Under the pieces are notes generated by a model. That model had not been told where the DNA came from. It did no database searches and worked only from the letters and a program-made list of their open reading frames with translations. A stretch of 64,000 bases of DNA from Pseudomonas tohonis (GTDB taxonomy: Bacteria; Pseudomonadota; Gammaproteobacteria; Pseudomonadales; Pseudomonadaceae): the NCBI RefSeq assembly GCF_012767755.2, contig NZ_AP023189.1, positions 2,916,001 through 2,980,000 of the forward strand, given 5' to 3'. Positions 45,584 through 55,046 of this stretch are shown here, in pieces (positions within the stretch are counted from its first letter, which is position 1; the number at the start of each line of letters is the position of its first letter). The position numbers and the translations under genes were made by a program.

Positions 45584-48052
45584 ATGTCCACCGAGCAAAC
45601 CAGCGCAACGTCCGGCCCGACCCCGGTCGAGGCGTTCAAGCAGAACATCCTCGCCAAGCTCAAGTACGCCGTGGGCAAGGACCCGCGCAATGCCTACAGC
45701 CATGACTGGTTCGAGGCCGTCGCCCTGGCCGCGCGCGACCACCTGGTGGACAACTGGGAAGAGACCGAGGCACAGGTCGACCGCAAGCAGCACAAGCGCG
45801 TGTACTACCTGTCCCTGGAGTTCCTCATCGGCCGCCTGCTGGTGGATTGCCTGAGCAACCTCGGCCTGCTGGAGACCGCCCGTGCGGCGCTTGCCGAACT
45901 GGACGTGGACCTGGAGACCATCCGCCAGGTCGAGCCCGATGCAGCCCTCGGCAACGGCGGCCTCGGTCGCCTGGCCGCGTGCTTCATGGAAAGCATGGCG
46001 ACCCTCGGCCTCGCCGCCCACGGCTACGGCATCCGTTACGAGCACGGCCTGTTCAAGCAGGTGGTCAGCGATGGCTGGCAGCAGGAGCACACCGAGACCT
46101 GGCTGGACTTCGGCAACCCCTGGGAGTTCGAGCGCCCCGAGGTCAGCTACAACATCGGCTTCGGCGGCAGCGTGCGCACCGAGGATGACGGCGGCGAGAT
46201 GCCGCGGCTCACCTGGGAGCCCAACGAAACGCTGCGCGCCATCGCCTACGACACCCCCGTAGTGGGGTGGCGCGGTTCCAGCGTCAACACGCTGCGGCTG
46301 TGGCGTGCCCGCGCCATGGAAGACCTGCAGCTGGAGCGCTTCAACGCCGGTGACCACTTCGGCGCCGTGGCCGACGTGGTGCGCGCCGAGAGCATCTCGC
46401 GCGTGCTGTACCCGGCCGACAGCACCGAGGCCGGCCAGGAACTGCGCCTGCGCCAGGAGTACTTCTTCGTTTCCGCCTCGCTGCAGGACCTGCTGCACCG
46501 CCACATGGCCGCCCATGGCGACATCCGCTCGCTGCCGGACAAGGCCGCCATCCAGCTCAACGACACCCACCCGGCCATCGCCGTGGCCGAGCTGATGCGC
46601 CAGCTGGTCGACGTCTACCGCATCGACTGGAACGAAGCCTGGGGCATGACCGTGGCGACGCTGTCCTACACCAACCACACGCTGCTGCCGGAGGCCCTGG
46701 AGTCCTGGCCGGTATCGCTGATGGAGCGCCTGCTGCCGCGGCACATGCAGATCATCTACCTGATCAACGCCTACCACATCGACTCGCTCAGGGCGCAGGA
46801 CATCCACGACTTCGACCTGCTGCGCTCGGTGTCGCTGATCGAAGAGGACCACGGCCGCCGCGTGCGCATGGGCAACCTGGCCTTCCTCGGTTCGCACAGC
46901 ATCAACGGCGTCTCGGCGCTGCACACCGACCTGATGCGCGAAACGGTGTTCCGCGACCTGCACCGGCTCTACCCGCAGCGCATCAGCAACAAGACCAACG
47001 GCGTGACCTTCCGCCGCTGGCTCTACCAGGTGAACCCGCTGCTCACCGGCTCCCTGGTCGACGCCCTCGGCGAGAACCTGCTGGATGCCCCGGAGGAGCG
47101 CCTTCGCGATCTCGAACCGCACGCCGACAAGGCCGGCTTCCGCAAACAGTTCGCCGCCCACCGCCAGCACAGCAAGCGCGCCCTGGCGAGCCTGGTGCAG
47201 GAGCGCCTGGGCATCCACCTCGACACCGAGGCGATCTTCGACGTGCAGGTCAAGCGCATCCACGAATACAAGCGCCAGTTGCTCAATCTGCTGCACACCG
47301 TGGCGCTGTACCAGGCCATACGCAACGAGCCGACCACCGACTGGGTGCCCCGGGTGAAGATCTTCGCCGGCAAGGCCGCGGCCAGCTACCACCAGGCCAA
47401 GCTGATCATCAAGCTGGCCAACGACATCGCCCGCACCATCAACGCCGACCCGACCGTGCGCGGGCTGCTCAAGGTGGTGTTCATCCCCAACTACAACGTC
47501 AGCCTGGCGGAGGTGATCATCCCGGCGGCGGACCTCTCCGAGCAGATCTCCACCGCCGGCCTGGAAGCCTCCGGCACCAGCAACATGAAGTTCGCCCTCA
47601 ACGGCGCGCTGACCATCGGCACCCTGGATGGCGCCAACGTCGAGATGAGCCAGCTGATCGGTGCCGAGCACATGTTCATCTTCGGCATGACCGCTGCGCA
47701 GGTGGAGCAGCGCAAGCGCGCCGGCGAGCTGGACATGAGCGCGGTGGTGGCCGGGTCCGAACGCCTGGCCGGCGCCCTGGAGGCGGTGCGGCGCGGCGTC
47801 TTCTCGCCGGACGACCCGCAGCGCTACGAAGCACTGGTGGAGCAGCTGGTGCGGGACGACCGCTTCATGGTCTGCGCCGACTTCGACGCCTACTGGCACG
47901 CCCAGCGCCGCGTCGACGCCGCCTGGCAGAAGCCCGCGCAATGGTGGAAGTCCGCGGTGCTCAACACCGCCCGCGCCGGCTGGTTCTCCTCCGACCGCAC
48001 CATCGGCGAATACGCCGTCGACATCTGGAAGGTGCCCACCAACCGGGATTGA
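45584..48052 (+). CDS. glgP: Glycogen/starch/alpha-glucan phosphorylase
   Basis: An 822-residue family GT35 phosphorylase that releases glucose-1-phosphate from alpha-1,4-glucans using phosphate and pyridoxal phosphate. The PLP-binding Lys is in EASGTSNMKFALNGALTIGT, and the N-terminal phosphate-binding region contains LGNGGLGRLAACF. ATG 45584 has AAGGAG six bases upstream; an earlier in-frame start at 45542 lacks one. No other glycogen gene is adjacent, but in P. aeruginosa glgP lies in the same stress cluster with katE. The downstream gap contains an inserted repeat element. Confidence 0.95.
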   Translation: MSTEQTSATSGPTPVEAFKQNILAKLKYAVGKDPRNAYSHDWFEAVALAARDHLVDNWEETEAQVDRKQHKRVYYLSLEFLIGRLLVDCLSNLGLLETARAALAELDVDLETIRQVEPDAALGNGGLGRLAACFMESMATLGLAAHGYGIRYEHGLFKQVVSDGWQQEHTETWLDFGNPWEFERPEVSYNIGFGGSVRTEDDGGEMPRLTWEPNETLRAIAYDTPVVGWRGSSVNTLRLWRARAMEDLQLERFNAGDHFGAVADVVRAESISRVLYPADSTEAGQELRLRQEYFFVSASLQDLLHRHMAAHGDIRSLPDKAAIQLNDTHPAIAVAELMRQLVDVYRIDWNEAWGMTVATLSYTNHTLLPEALESWPVSLMERLLPRHMQIIYLINAYHIDSLRAQDIHDFDLLRSVSLIEEDHGRRVRMGNLAFLGSHSINGVSALHTDLMRETVFRDLHRLYPQRISNKTNGVTFRRWLYQVNPLLTGSLVDALGENLLDAPEERLRDLEPHADKAGFRKQFAAHRQHSKRALASLVQERLGIHLDTEAIFDVQVKRIHEYKRQLLNLLHTVALYQAIRNEPTTDWVPRVKIFAGKAAASYHQAKLIIKLANDIARTINADPTVRGLLKVVFIPNYNVSLAEVIIPAADLSEQISTAGLEASGTSNMKFALNGALTIGTLDGANVEMSQLIGAEHMFIFGMTAAQVEQRKRAGELDMSAVVAGSERLAGALEAVRRGVFSPDDPQRYEALVEQLVRDDRFMVCADFDAYWHAQRRVDAAWQKPAQWWKSAVLNTARAGWFSSDRTIGEYAVDIWKVPTNRD

Positions 48053-48093
48053 CCCGGAACAAGGGGAGGGCGGTTCCGTAGGAGCGAATTCAT

Positions 48094-48595
48094 TGGCTCT
48101 GTCTTTGTGAGCTGTTGAGGGCTTGATGCGAAGCCTCAAGCACGGTGTTTTTCGGGACATTCATCACTCCCTGTCGCGCCCACCGTATGGGTTTCGCTTC
48201 GCTCTACGCCATCCTACGAAGCCGCCAGCCGCGGTAGTGATGCGCATATCAATGTGAAGTATTGAGCACCGCGTTGGAGCAGTCGCCAAACGCCCCTTTC
48301 AGGAGGCCGAGCGCAATCGTCGTTTCAGGGGTTGAGCGACATGGATGTCGCGAGAGCCTCGATGGGCCAGGGATGGCCCTTCGCGGCGTGCCCCTGAAAC
48401 GAGGATGGAGCGAGGGAAGTCTGGCGAAGCCAGACCCGTATGCAGGGGCAAGTTTTTTGGTTCCTTTTCACCGGGCTGGCGTTCCAGCGATTGGAAAAGG
48501 GACTCGCCCGGCAAGGCGAAACAGAAACCATCAGCAAAACTCGGCAATCGGCTTGGCCAAAAATCTTCTAGCAACACTTAGCGCAGACAGAGCCA
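48094..48595. mobile_element. About 500-bp MITE-like element with terminal inverted repeats
   Basis: The left end TGGCTCTGTC (48094-48103) and right end GACAGAGCCA (48586-48595) are perfect inverted repeats. Both are flanked by ATTCAT (48088-48093 and 48596-48601), a probable target duplication. The flanks GGAGCGA and CGCGAA reconstitute the dispersed GGGAGCGAATTCATTCGCGA repeat, so the element split a copy of it. No transposase is encoded, so it would be non-autonomous. The interior contains several hairpins. Confidence 0.65.
48321..48439. repeat. Highly structured hairpin array inside the element
   Basis: An outer stem CGTTTCAGGGG (48321-48331) with CCCCTGAAACG (48391-48401) encloses two hairpins: GCGACAT/ATGTCGC and GGGCCA/TGGCCC. 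A further GTCTGGC/GCCAGAC hairpin follows near 48420. The nested symmetry is beyond chance and resembles a structured RNA or cruciform. Similar sequences are recalled as a frequent interspersed element of Pseudomonas, which I cannot check here. Confidence 0.55.
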
Positions 48596-48775
48596 ATTCA
48601 TCGCGAAACAGGACTCATGGGCGTTCGCAAAACAGGCACCGCCGGTGGAGGTGAAAAGCGACCTCCACCCTACGCAGCGGTCACGCCTCGGGCGGGGTTG
48701 CCTGTAGGGGCGACTTCAGTCGCCAAGCGGCGCACAGCGCCGCCAACGCTTCATCCGTCCACCGTCCGAAGCCCC

Positions 48776-49210
48776 CTACCAGAACCCCGCCTGGCGGCGT
48801 TCGGTGACGTAGTCCAGGGGCAGGGCGAAGCCCTTGAGGAAGAAGGCGGCGAGGCGGGTGTCGATCACCGTTTCGTTGATCGAGGCCAGTTGGGCGGGGA
48901 GGGTGCGGGTCTCGTCGTTGCAGGCGTAGAACTCTTCGTGCACCACGCCCCGGTTGCCCACATCGGCGATGATCCGGTAACTGCTGGTGCGCGTCCCCGG
49001 GTTGCTCGCGGCGAGGCGCAGCTGGGGTTGCAGCGGGTCGCTGCTGTCCATCTCCACGGTCACTTCGATGCCGCCACGGCGGGCGTGGCGCGCCGCTTCC
49101 TCGAACAGCGGCAAGGCCTGGTCGACCAGGGCCGCCTCGACGTCGCGGAGAAAGTGGCGGGCGTCCTCGGGGAGTGGGGAGTTGCTCGGTTCCGGGGCGG
49201 CTGGATTCAT
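48776..49210 (-). CDS. Hypothetical protein
   Basis: A 144-residue soluble protein (MNPAAPEPSNSPLPEDARHF...) with no recognised family. It opens with an acidic/Pro-rich segment, then a likely helix-strand domain (RGGIEVTVEMDSSDPLQPQ). ATG 49210 has GGAG seven bases upstream. It follows the DUF1652-type gene on the same strand after 17 bases, so the pair probably shares a transcript. Its role in the surrounding stress cluster is unknown. Confidence 0.62.
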   Translation of the reverse strand: MNPAAPEPSNSPLPEDARHFLRDVEAALVDQALPLFEEAARHARRGGIEVTVEMDSSDPLQPQLRLAASNPGTRTSSYRIIADVGNRGVVHEEFYACNDETRTLPAQLASINETVIDTRLAAFFLKGFALPLDYVTERRQAGFW

Positions 49211-49227
49211 GGCGGTGCTCCGTCGGG

Positions 49228-49464
49228 TCATGGCCTGAGGGCCTGCCACTCTTCGAGCAGCGTGGGCCCCAGTTCGAATAGAGCCTCGCGGTCGGCATAG
49301 GTTTCACGCGTGATGCCCACCACCGTCAGCTGGCGGTCGCCGTCCCGCAGGCGGATGGTCAGGGTGCCGTCCGCTTCGATCACGCAGCGGCCATGGTGGA
49401 TCGGCTGCAGGCGCTGGTTGAAGCGGGCTTCGATTTCCCGGGCACTGGGCGGATTGCTGGGCAC
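49228..49464 (-). CDS. DUF1652-like small protein
   Basis: About 78 residues matching the pseudomonad DUF1652 pattern (helix with EIEARFNQRLQP, then CVIEADGTLTIRL strands and a C-terminal helix). The frame stays open upstream, but conservation begins here. GTG 49464 with GAGG eight bases upstream is preferred; GTG 49473 is an alternative. Function unknown; DUF1652 members are common in stress or envelope clusters. Confidence 0.6.
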   Translation of the reverse strand: MPSNPPSAREIEARFNQRLQPIHHGRCVIEADGTLTIRLRDGDRQLTVVGITRETYADREALFELGPTLLEEWQALRP

Positions 49465-49844
49465 GGCAGCCACCTCGTATCGCTGAGTGAATGAAGGCTT
49501 CCCTGCGCTGTGACGTTGCTTCCCAACCTTAAACCCCCAGGTCCGGGCGTAAATGCTGGCCAACGGCCCAGCGACCGGTACGGCCGGGAATCGCCCCTGT
49601 TTACATCGGCTTGCGCGGGTGAAAAAAAGCCTGGCGGTTAATTGGCGGCGGCGCCGGTGATTGCGCACGCCTATCGGCCGCTCTTGGCCTGCCATTGAGC
49701 CGCTCAATCGTGGCCGCGCGCCCCGGGGCTGCGAGGCGCAAATAGATAGAACCTCTGCGCAGCGGTGCCCTCAGACCTAGTAGGCGCCGGATTGGCGTCT
49801 GCTCCACGACAACGTCAGATCAATGACCAGAGAGGACTTGTGCA
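49465..49844. other. Intergenic region upstream of the KGG gene
   Basis: About 380 bases between divergent genes. It must hold the promoters for the DUF1652/hypothetical pair and the KGG/katE genes. No clear terminator or repeat is seen. Confidence 0.4.
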
Positions 49845-50027
49845 ATGGCTCAACACCGAGGTGGCAAAGGCAACTTCGCAGAAGACCCGCAACGCGCATC
49901 CGAAGCCGGCAAGAAGGGCGGACATGTAAGTGGCGGCAATTTCAGGAACGATCCGGCGCGCGCCTCCGCGGCCGGCCGCAAGGGAGGACAGCGCAGCCAC
50001 AGCAATAGCAACAGCAGCAGTGACTGA
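49845..50027 (+). CDS. KGG-repeat general stress protein
   Basis: A 60-residue protein with two conserved Gly-rich modules (GKKGGHVSGGNF and GRKGGQRSHS) of the KGG/con-10 type, found in stress-induced proteins. It is small, hydrophilic and probably disordered. It lies 136 bases before katE in the same direction and is a marker of RpoS-controlled stress clusters in P. aeruginosa. Its molecular job is unknown. Confidence 0.85.
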   Translation: MAQHRGGKGNFAEDPQRASEAGKKGGHVSGGNFRNDPARASAAGRKGGQRSHSNSNSSSD

Positions 50028-50163
50028 CGCCAAACGGGGGGCGGCGGCATGCGGCCGCCGCTCCCCACCCTGCTGCACCACGCCGTGATTCACCGGGCAC
50101 GCGCAACGCGTTGCCGGATTGGGCGCCTGAATGGGCGCCGCATGCCGCCAGGAGACAACCCCC

Positions 50164-52299
<2,136 letters not shown>

Positions 52300-52308
52300 C
52301 GCCGGCCA

Positions 52309-52962
52309 TCACGGGGCGGCGCGAGTCGCCTCGTGTTCCACCTGGACGTGCACGCGCTGGCGCACGTGTGCAGCCAGGCGGGCTTCATCCAGTACCGCAG
52401 CGGCGAAGCGGCGCAGGGCGCTCACGGCGTCCGGCTCGTTGCTGTGCGCGGGCTTGAGGAAGTCGTCCAGGCCGAAGAGGTCGTCGCCACCGATGCCGGG
52501 TGCGTCCACCAGGGTCCAGTCGATGTCGCTGTCCACCAGGCGTCGCTGCAACTGCTCGCCGGGCTCGGCGGGGTGGCCCGATTCCTCGTCCAGCCAGTGG
52601 AAGTCGGCGATCACCAGCAGGCGCCTGACGCCGGCTACGGCCAGGCCGTCGAGCAGGGCGGTGATGGCGCTGAATTCCACATCGAAACCGGGGCCATTGC
52701 GGCGTGCGGCGAGCAGGGGCTGGCTGCACAGGTTGCACAGCACCAGGTCCATCCCCGCCACCGCGTGGCTGACGCCGAGGGCGTCGAACGGATCGCCGGG
52801 CTTGGCGCGGATGCCGGGCCGCGAGGGGATGGCGTTGAGGTCGTCGAGCAGCGCCATCATTTCCCACTGACGGCTCAGGGCCTCGACCATCAGTGCGCTA
52901 CCCAGGCTGCCGAGCGCGCCGAACAGGGCGACCTTGCAGGCGGGTGTTTCGAGGTTCTTCAT
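52309..52962 (-). CDS. NAD(P)-binding protein of the extended SDR type
   Basis: A 217-residue Rossmann-type protein (VALFGALGSLGSALMVEALS, a variant GxxGxxG at residues 12-19, and LLVIADFHWLDEESG) resembling NAD(P)H-binding epimerase/reductase proteins without the full catalytic triad. ATG 52962 has AGGA upstream; an upstream ATG at 52995 is weaker. Its 3' end lies 9 bases from the katE stop on the opposite strand. Function unknown. Confidence 0.68.
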   Translation of the reverse strand: MKNLETPACKVALFGALGSLGSALMVEALSRQWEMMALLDDLNAIPSRPGIRAKPGDPFDALGVSHAVAGMDLVLCNLCSQPLLAARRNGPGFDVEFSAITALLDGLAVAGVRRLLVIADFHWLDEESGHPAEPGEQLQRRLVDSDIDWTLVDAPGIGGDDLFGLDDFLKPAHSNEPDAVSALRRFAAAVLDEARLAAHVRQRVHVQVEHEATRAAP

Positions 52963-53147
52963 CAGGATTCCTCGGTGGGTTGCGGGGCGTTGCATCTAGA
53001 CCCCGGCCACCGCTGCATTGGTTCAGCCAATCGCCCCGAGCGCCGTGCCCCGTGGCCTGGCTTCAAAAAAGAGCAAACCTTTCGAGGGTCCGCCCCGTCG
53101 AAAAAGATGAGTCCGGTTTCATACGGCACCCTGCCGGTGGAGGTGAC

Positions 53148-53300
53148 ATGACTCTCTTCTGTCTGATCGGTGGTTGTTCCTGGTCGCCCAGCACCTCGGT
53201 GCACATCGGCAAGGAAGACTTGCTGTGCCAGGTCTGCGCACGTTGCGGTGCCTGCCGCTACTCGCCCGCCAACGCCGTGCTGGAGCGCGGTGGGTCGTGA
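53148..53300 (+). CDS. 50-residue Cys-rich small protein before mgtC-like gene
   Basis: A small protein with cysteines at 5, 10, 27, 30, 33 and 36; the last four form a C-x2-C-x2-C-x2-C ladder (CQVCARCGAC) suited to binding zinc or iron. GGAGG lies four bases before ATG, and the TGA overlaps the GTG start of the MgtC-like gene (GTGA), so the pair is translationally coupled. No known family was recognised. Confidence 0.62.
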   Translation: MTLFCLIGGCSWSPSTSVHIGKEDLLCQVCARCGACRYSPANAVLERGGS

Positions 53301-53788
53301 CCTGGTGGGACCAGGTGCTGGCGACGCTGGCCAACGAGTTCTCCGACCTCGACGACCCGACCCAGGCGACCCGCGTGACCCTGCGCGTGTTGCTGGCCGC
53401 GCTGCTGGGCGGCCTGCTCGGGTTCGAGCGCGAGCAGCATGGCAAGGCCGCCGGCATCCGCACCCACATGCTGGTGGCGCTGGGCGCCGCGCTCTTCGTC
53501 CTGGCGCCGCAGATGGCGGGGGCCGAATCCGATGCCCTCAGCCGGGTGATCCAGGGCATCGTCGCCGGCATCGGCTTCCTCTGTGCCGGCACCATCCTCA
53601 AGCGCGACAGCCTGGCCGAGGTGAAGGGCCTGACCACCGCCGCCGGCCTCTGGCTGACCACGGCCATCGGCGTCACGGTGGGCCTCGGGCGTGAAGCCAC
53701 GGCGGTGCTGGCGACCCTGGTGGCGCTGGTGATCCTCAACCTGGTTCCGCACCTGGTGTCGCGTCTGGAACGTCGCTACAGGCGATAG
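53297..53788 (+). CDS. MgtC/SapB-family inner-membrane protein
   Basis: A 163-residue protein with about four or five membrane segments and the MgtC hallmark sequences LLGGLLGFEREQHGKAAGIRTHMLVALGAALF and GFLCAGTILKR. It is shorter than classical MgtC (about 230), lacking the C-terminal cytoplasmic domain, so it belongs with the SapB-like short forms. GTG 53297 follows GGAG and overlaps the upstream small gene's stop. It probably tunes membrane potential or Mg2+ stress response. Confidence 0.82.
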   Translation: MTWWDQVLATLANEFSDLDDPTQATRVTLRVLLAALLGGLLGFEREQHGKAAGIRTHMLVALGAALFVLAPQMAGAESDALSRVIQGIVAGIGFLCAGTILKRDSLAEVKGLTTAAGLWLTTAIGVTVGLGREATAVLATLVALVILNLVPHLVSRLERRYRR

Positions 53789-53856
53789 GCGAAACTCTTT
53801 TCCATCCTCGCGACTCAGAACCTTGTGTGGCAGCCAGCAACAAGGAGTTTTTCGCC

Positions 53857-54099
53857 ATGTTCAGAGACTTCAAGCACTGCACCGCGTGGACCGATGCCAT
53901 GAAGGAAGGGCAGAGCTACGTCGGCCTGATCGAGTACCAGCCCAAGCGCGAGGGCGCCGGGGTGCGGGTGCTCTGGGTGGTGGCACCGGGCTGCGTGTGC
54001 GAGAACGAGGCGGAGACCGCCGCCGATAACATGCTGCGGCAGATCCGCGACATCACCGTGGAAGGCAGCGTGATCTACAGCGACGGCGTGGCGCTCTGA
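53857..54099 (+). CDS. Hypothetical small protein before ku
   Basis: An 80-residue protein (MFRDFKHCTAWTDAMKEGQS...) with a strand-rich core and a C-terminal helix (ADNMLRQIRDITV), of no recognised family. ATG 53857 has AAGGAG nine bases upstream. It lies 20 bases before ku in the same direction and may be cotranscribed. Confidence 0.6.
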   Translation: MFRDFKHCTAWTDAMKEGQSYVGLIEYQPKREGAGVRVLWVVAPGCVCENEAETAADNMLRQIRDITVEGSVIYSDGVAL

Positions 54100-54119
54100 C
54101 CGCGCCCGCGAGGTGACCC

Positions 54120-55019
54120 ATGGCACGTGCGATCTGGAAGGGCGCCATCAGTTTCGGCCTGGTGCATATCCCCGTGGGGCTGGTTTCGGCCACGTCGTCC
54201 CAGGGGGTGGACTTCGATTGGCTGGACAAGCGCAACATGGACCCGGTGGGCTACAAGCGGATCAACAAGCGCACCGGCAAGGAAGTGACCAAGGACGACA
54301 TCGTCAAGGGCGTGGAGCTGGAGAAGGGCCGCTACGTGGTGCTCAGCGAGGAGGAGATCCGCGCCGCCCACCCGGAAGCGACCCAGACCATCGATATCTT
54401 CGCCTTCGTCGACAGCGCCGCCATTCCCCTGCAGAACATCGACACCCCCTATTACCTGGCGCCGGTTAAGCGTGGCGAGAAGGTCTACGCCTTGCTGCGC
54501 GAGGCGCTCGCGGGCACCGGCAAGGTGGCCCTGGCCAACGTGGTGCTGCACACCCGCCAGCACCTGGCGGCGCTGATGCCGCTGGAGTCGGCCCTGGTGC
54601 TGGTGATGCTGCGCTGGCCCGCCGAGGTGCGCGGCCTGGAGAGCTTGGAGCTGGGCACTGCGGTGACCGAGGCGAAGCTGGCCAAGGCCGAACTGGACAT
54701 GGCCAAGCGGCTGATCAAGGACATGAGCGCGGACTGGCAGCCGGAGGAGTACGTGGACACCTTCACCGACCGCATCATGGAACTGGTGGAGCGCAAGGCC
54801 AGCCAGGGCCGCATCGAGGCGGTGGAAGCGGCGGCCGGCGAGGAGGAGCGGCGCAGTGCCGACGTCATCGACCTCACCGACCTGCTCAAGCGCAGCCTGG
54901 GCGGCAAGCCAGGCGGCAGGCCCGCCGCCAAGCCCGAGGCCAAGGCGGCCAAGGGCGCTGCCAAGCCGGCGCGCAAGACCCGAGACAAGCCCACGCGGAC
55001 CAAGGCCAAGGCCGGTTGA
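54120..55019 (+). CDS. ku: Ku, NHEJ DNA end-binding protein
   Basis: A 299-residue bacterial Ku that binds DNA double-strand ends as a homodimer and recruits LigD. The opening SFGLVHIPVGLVSATS is the conserved core start, and the C-terminal tail is Lys/Ala/Pro-rich (from about residue 255), as in Ku proteins with extended ends that aid bridging. The gene precedes ligD by 27 bases in the same direction, giving a classic two-gene NHEJ unit, often active in stationary phase. Confidence 0.96.
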   Translation: MARAIWKGAISFGLVHIPVGLVSATSSQGVDFDWLDKRNMDPVGYKRINKRTGKEVTKDDIVKGVELEKGRYVVLSEEEIRAAHPEATQTIDIFAFVDSAAIPLQNIDTPYYLAPVKRGEKVYALLREALAGTGKVALANVVLHTRQHLAALMPLESALVLVMLRWPAEVRGLESLELGTAVTEAKLAKAELDMAKRLIKDMSADWQPEEYVDTFTDRIMELVERKASQGRIEAVEAAAGEEERRSADVIDLTDLLKRSLGGKPGGRPAAKPEAKAAKGAAKPARKTRDKPTRTKAKAG

Positions 55020-55046
55020 GTCCGCATCCACGCCGAGGTGTCCGCC

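Noticed and set aside
48262..48654. Short plus-strand frame (130 residues) within the inserted element
   Set aside because: Crosses hairpin stems, lacks a ribosome binding site and runs past the right terminal repeat of the element; structure better explains the sequence.
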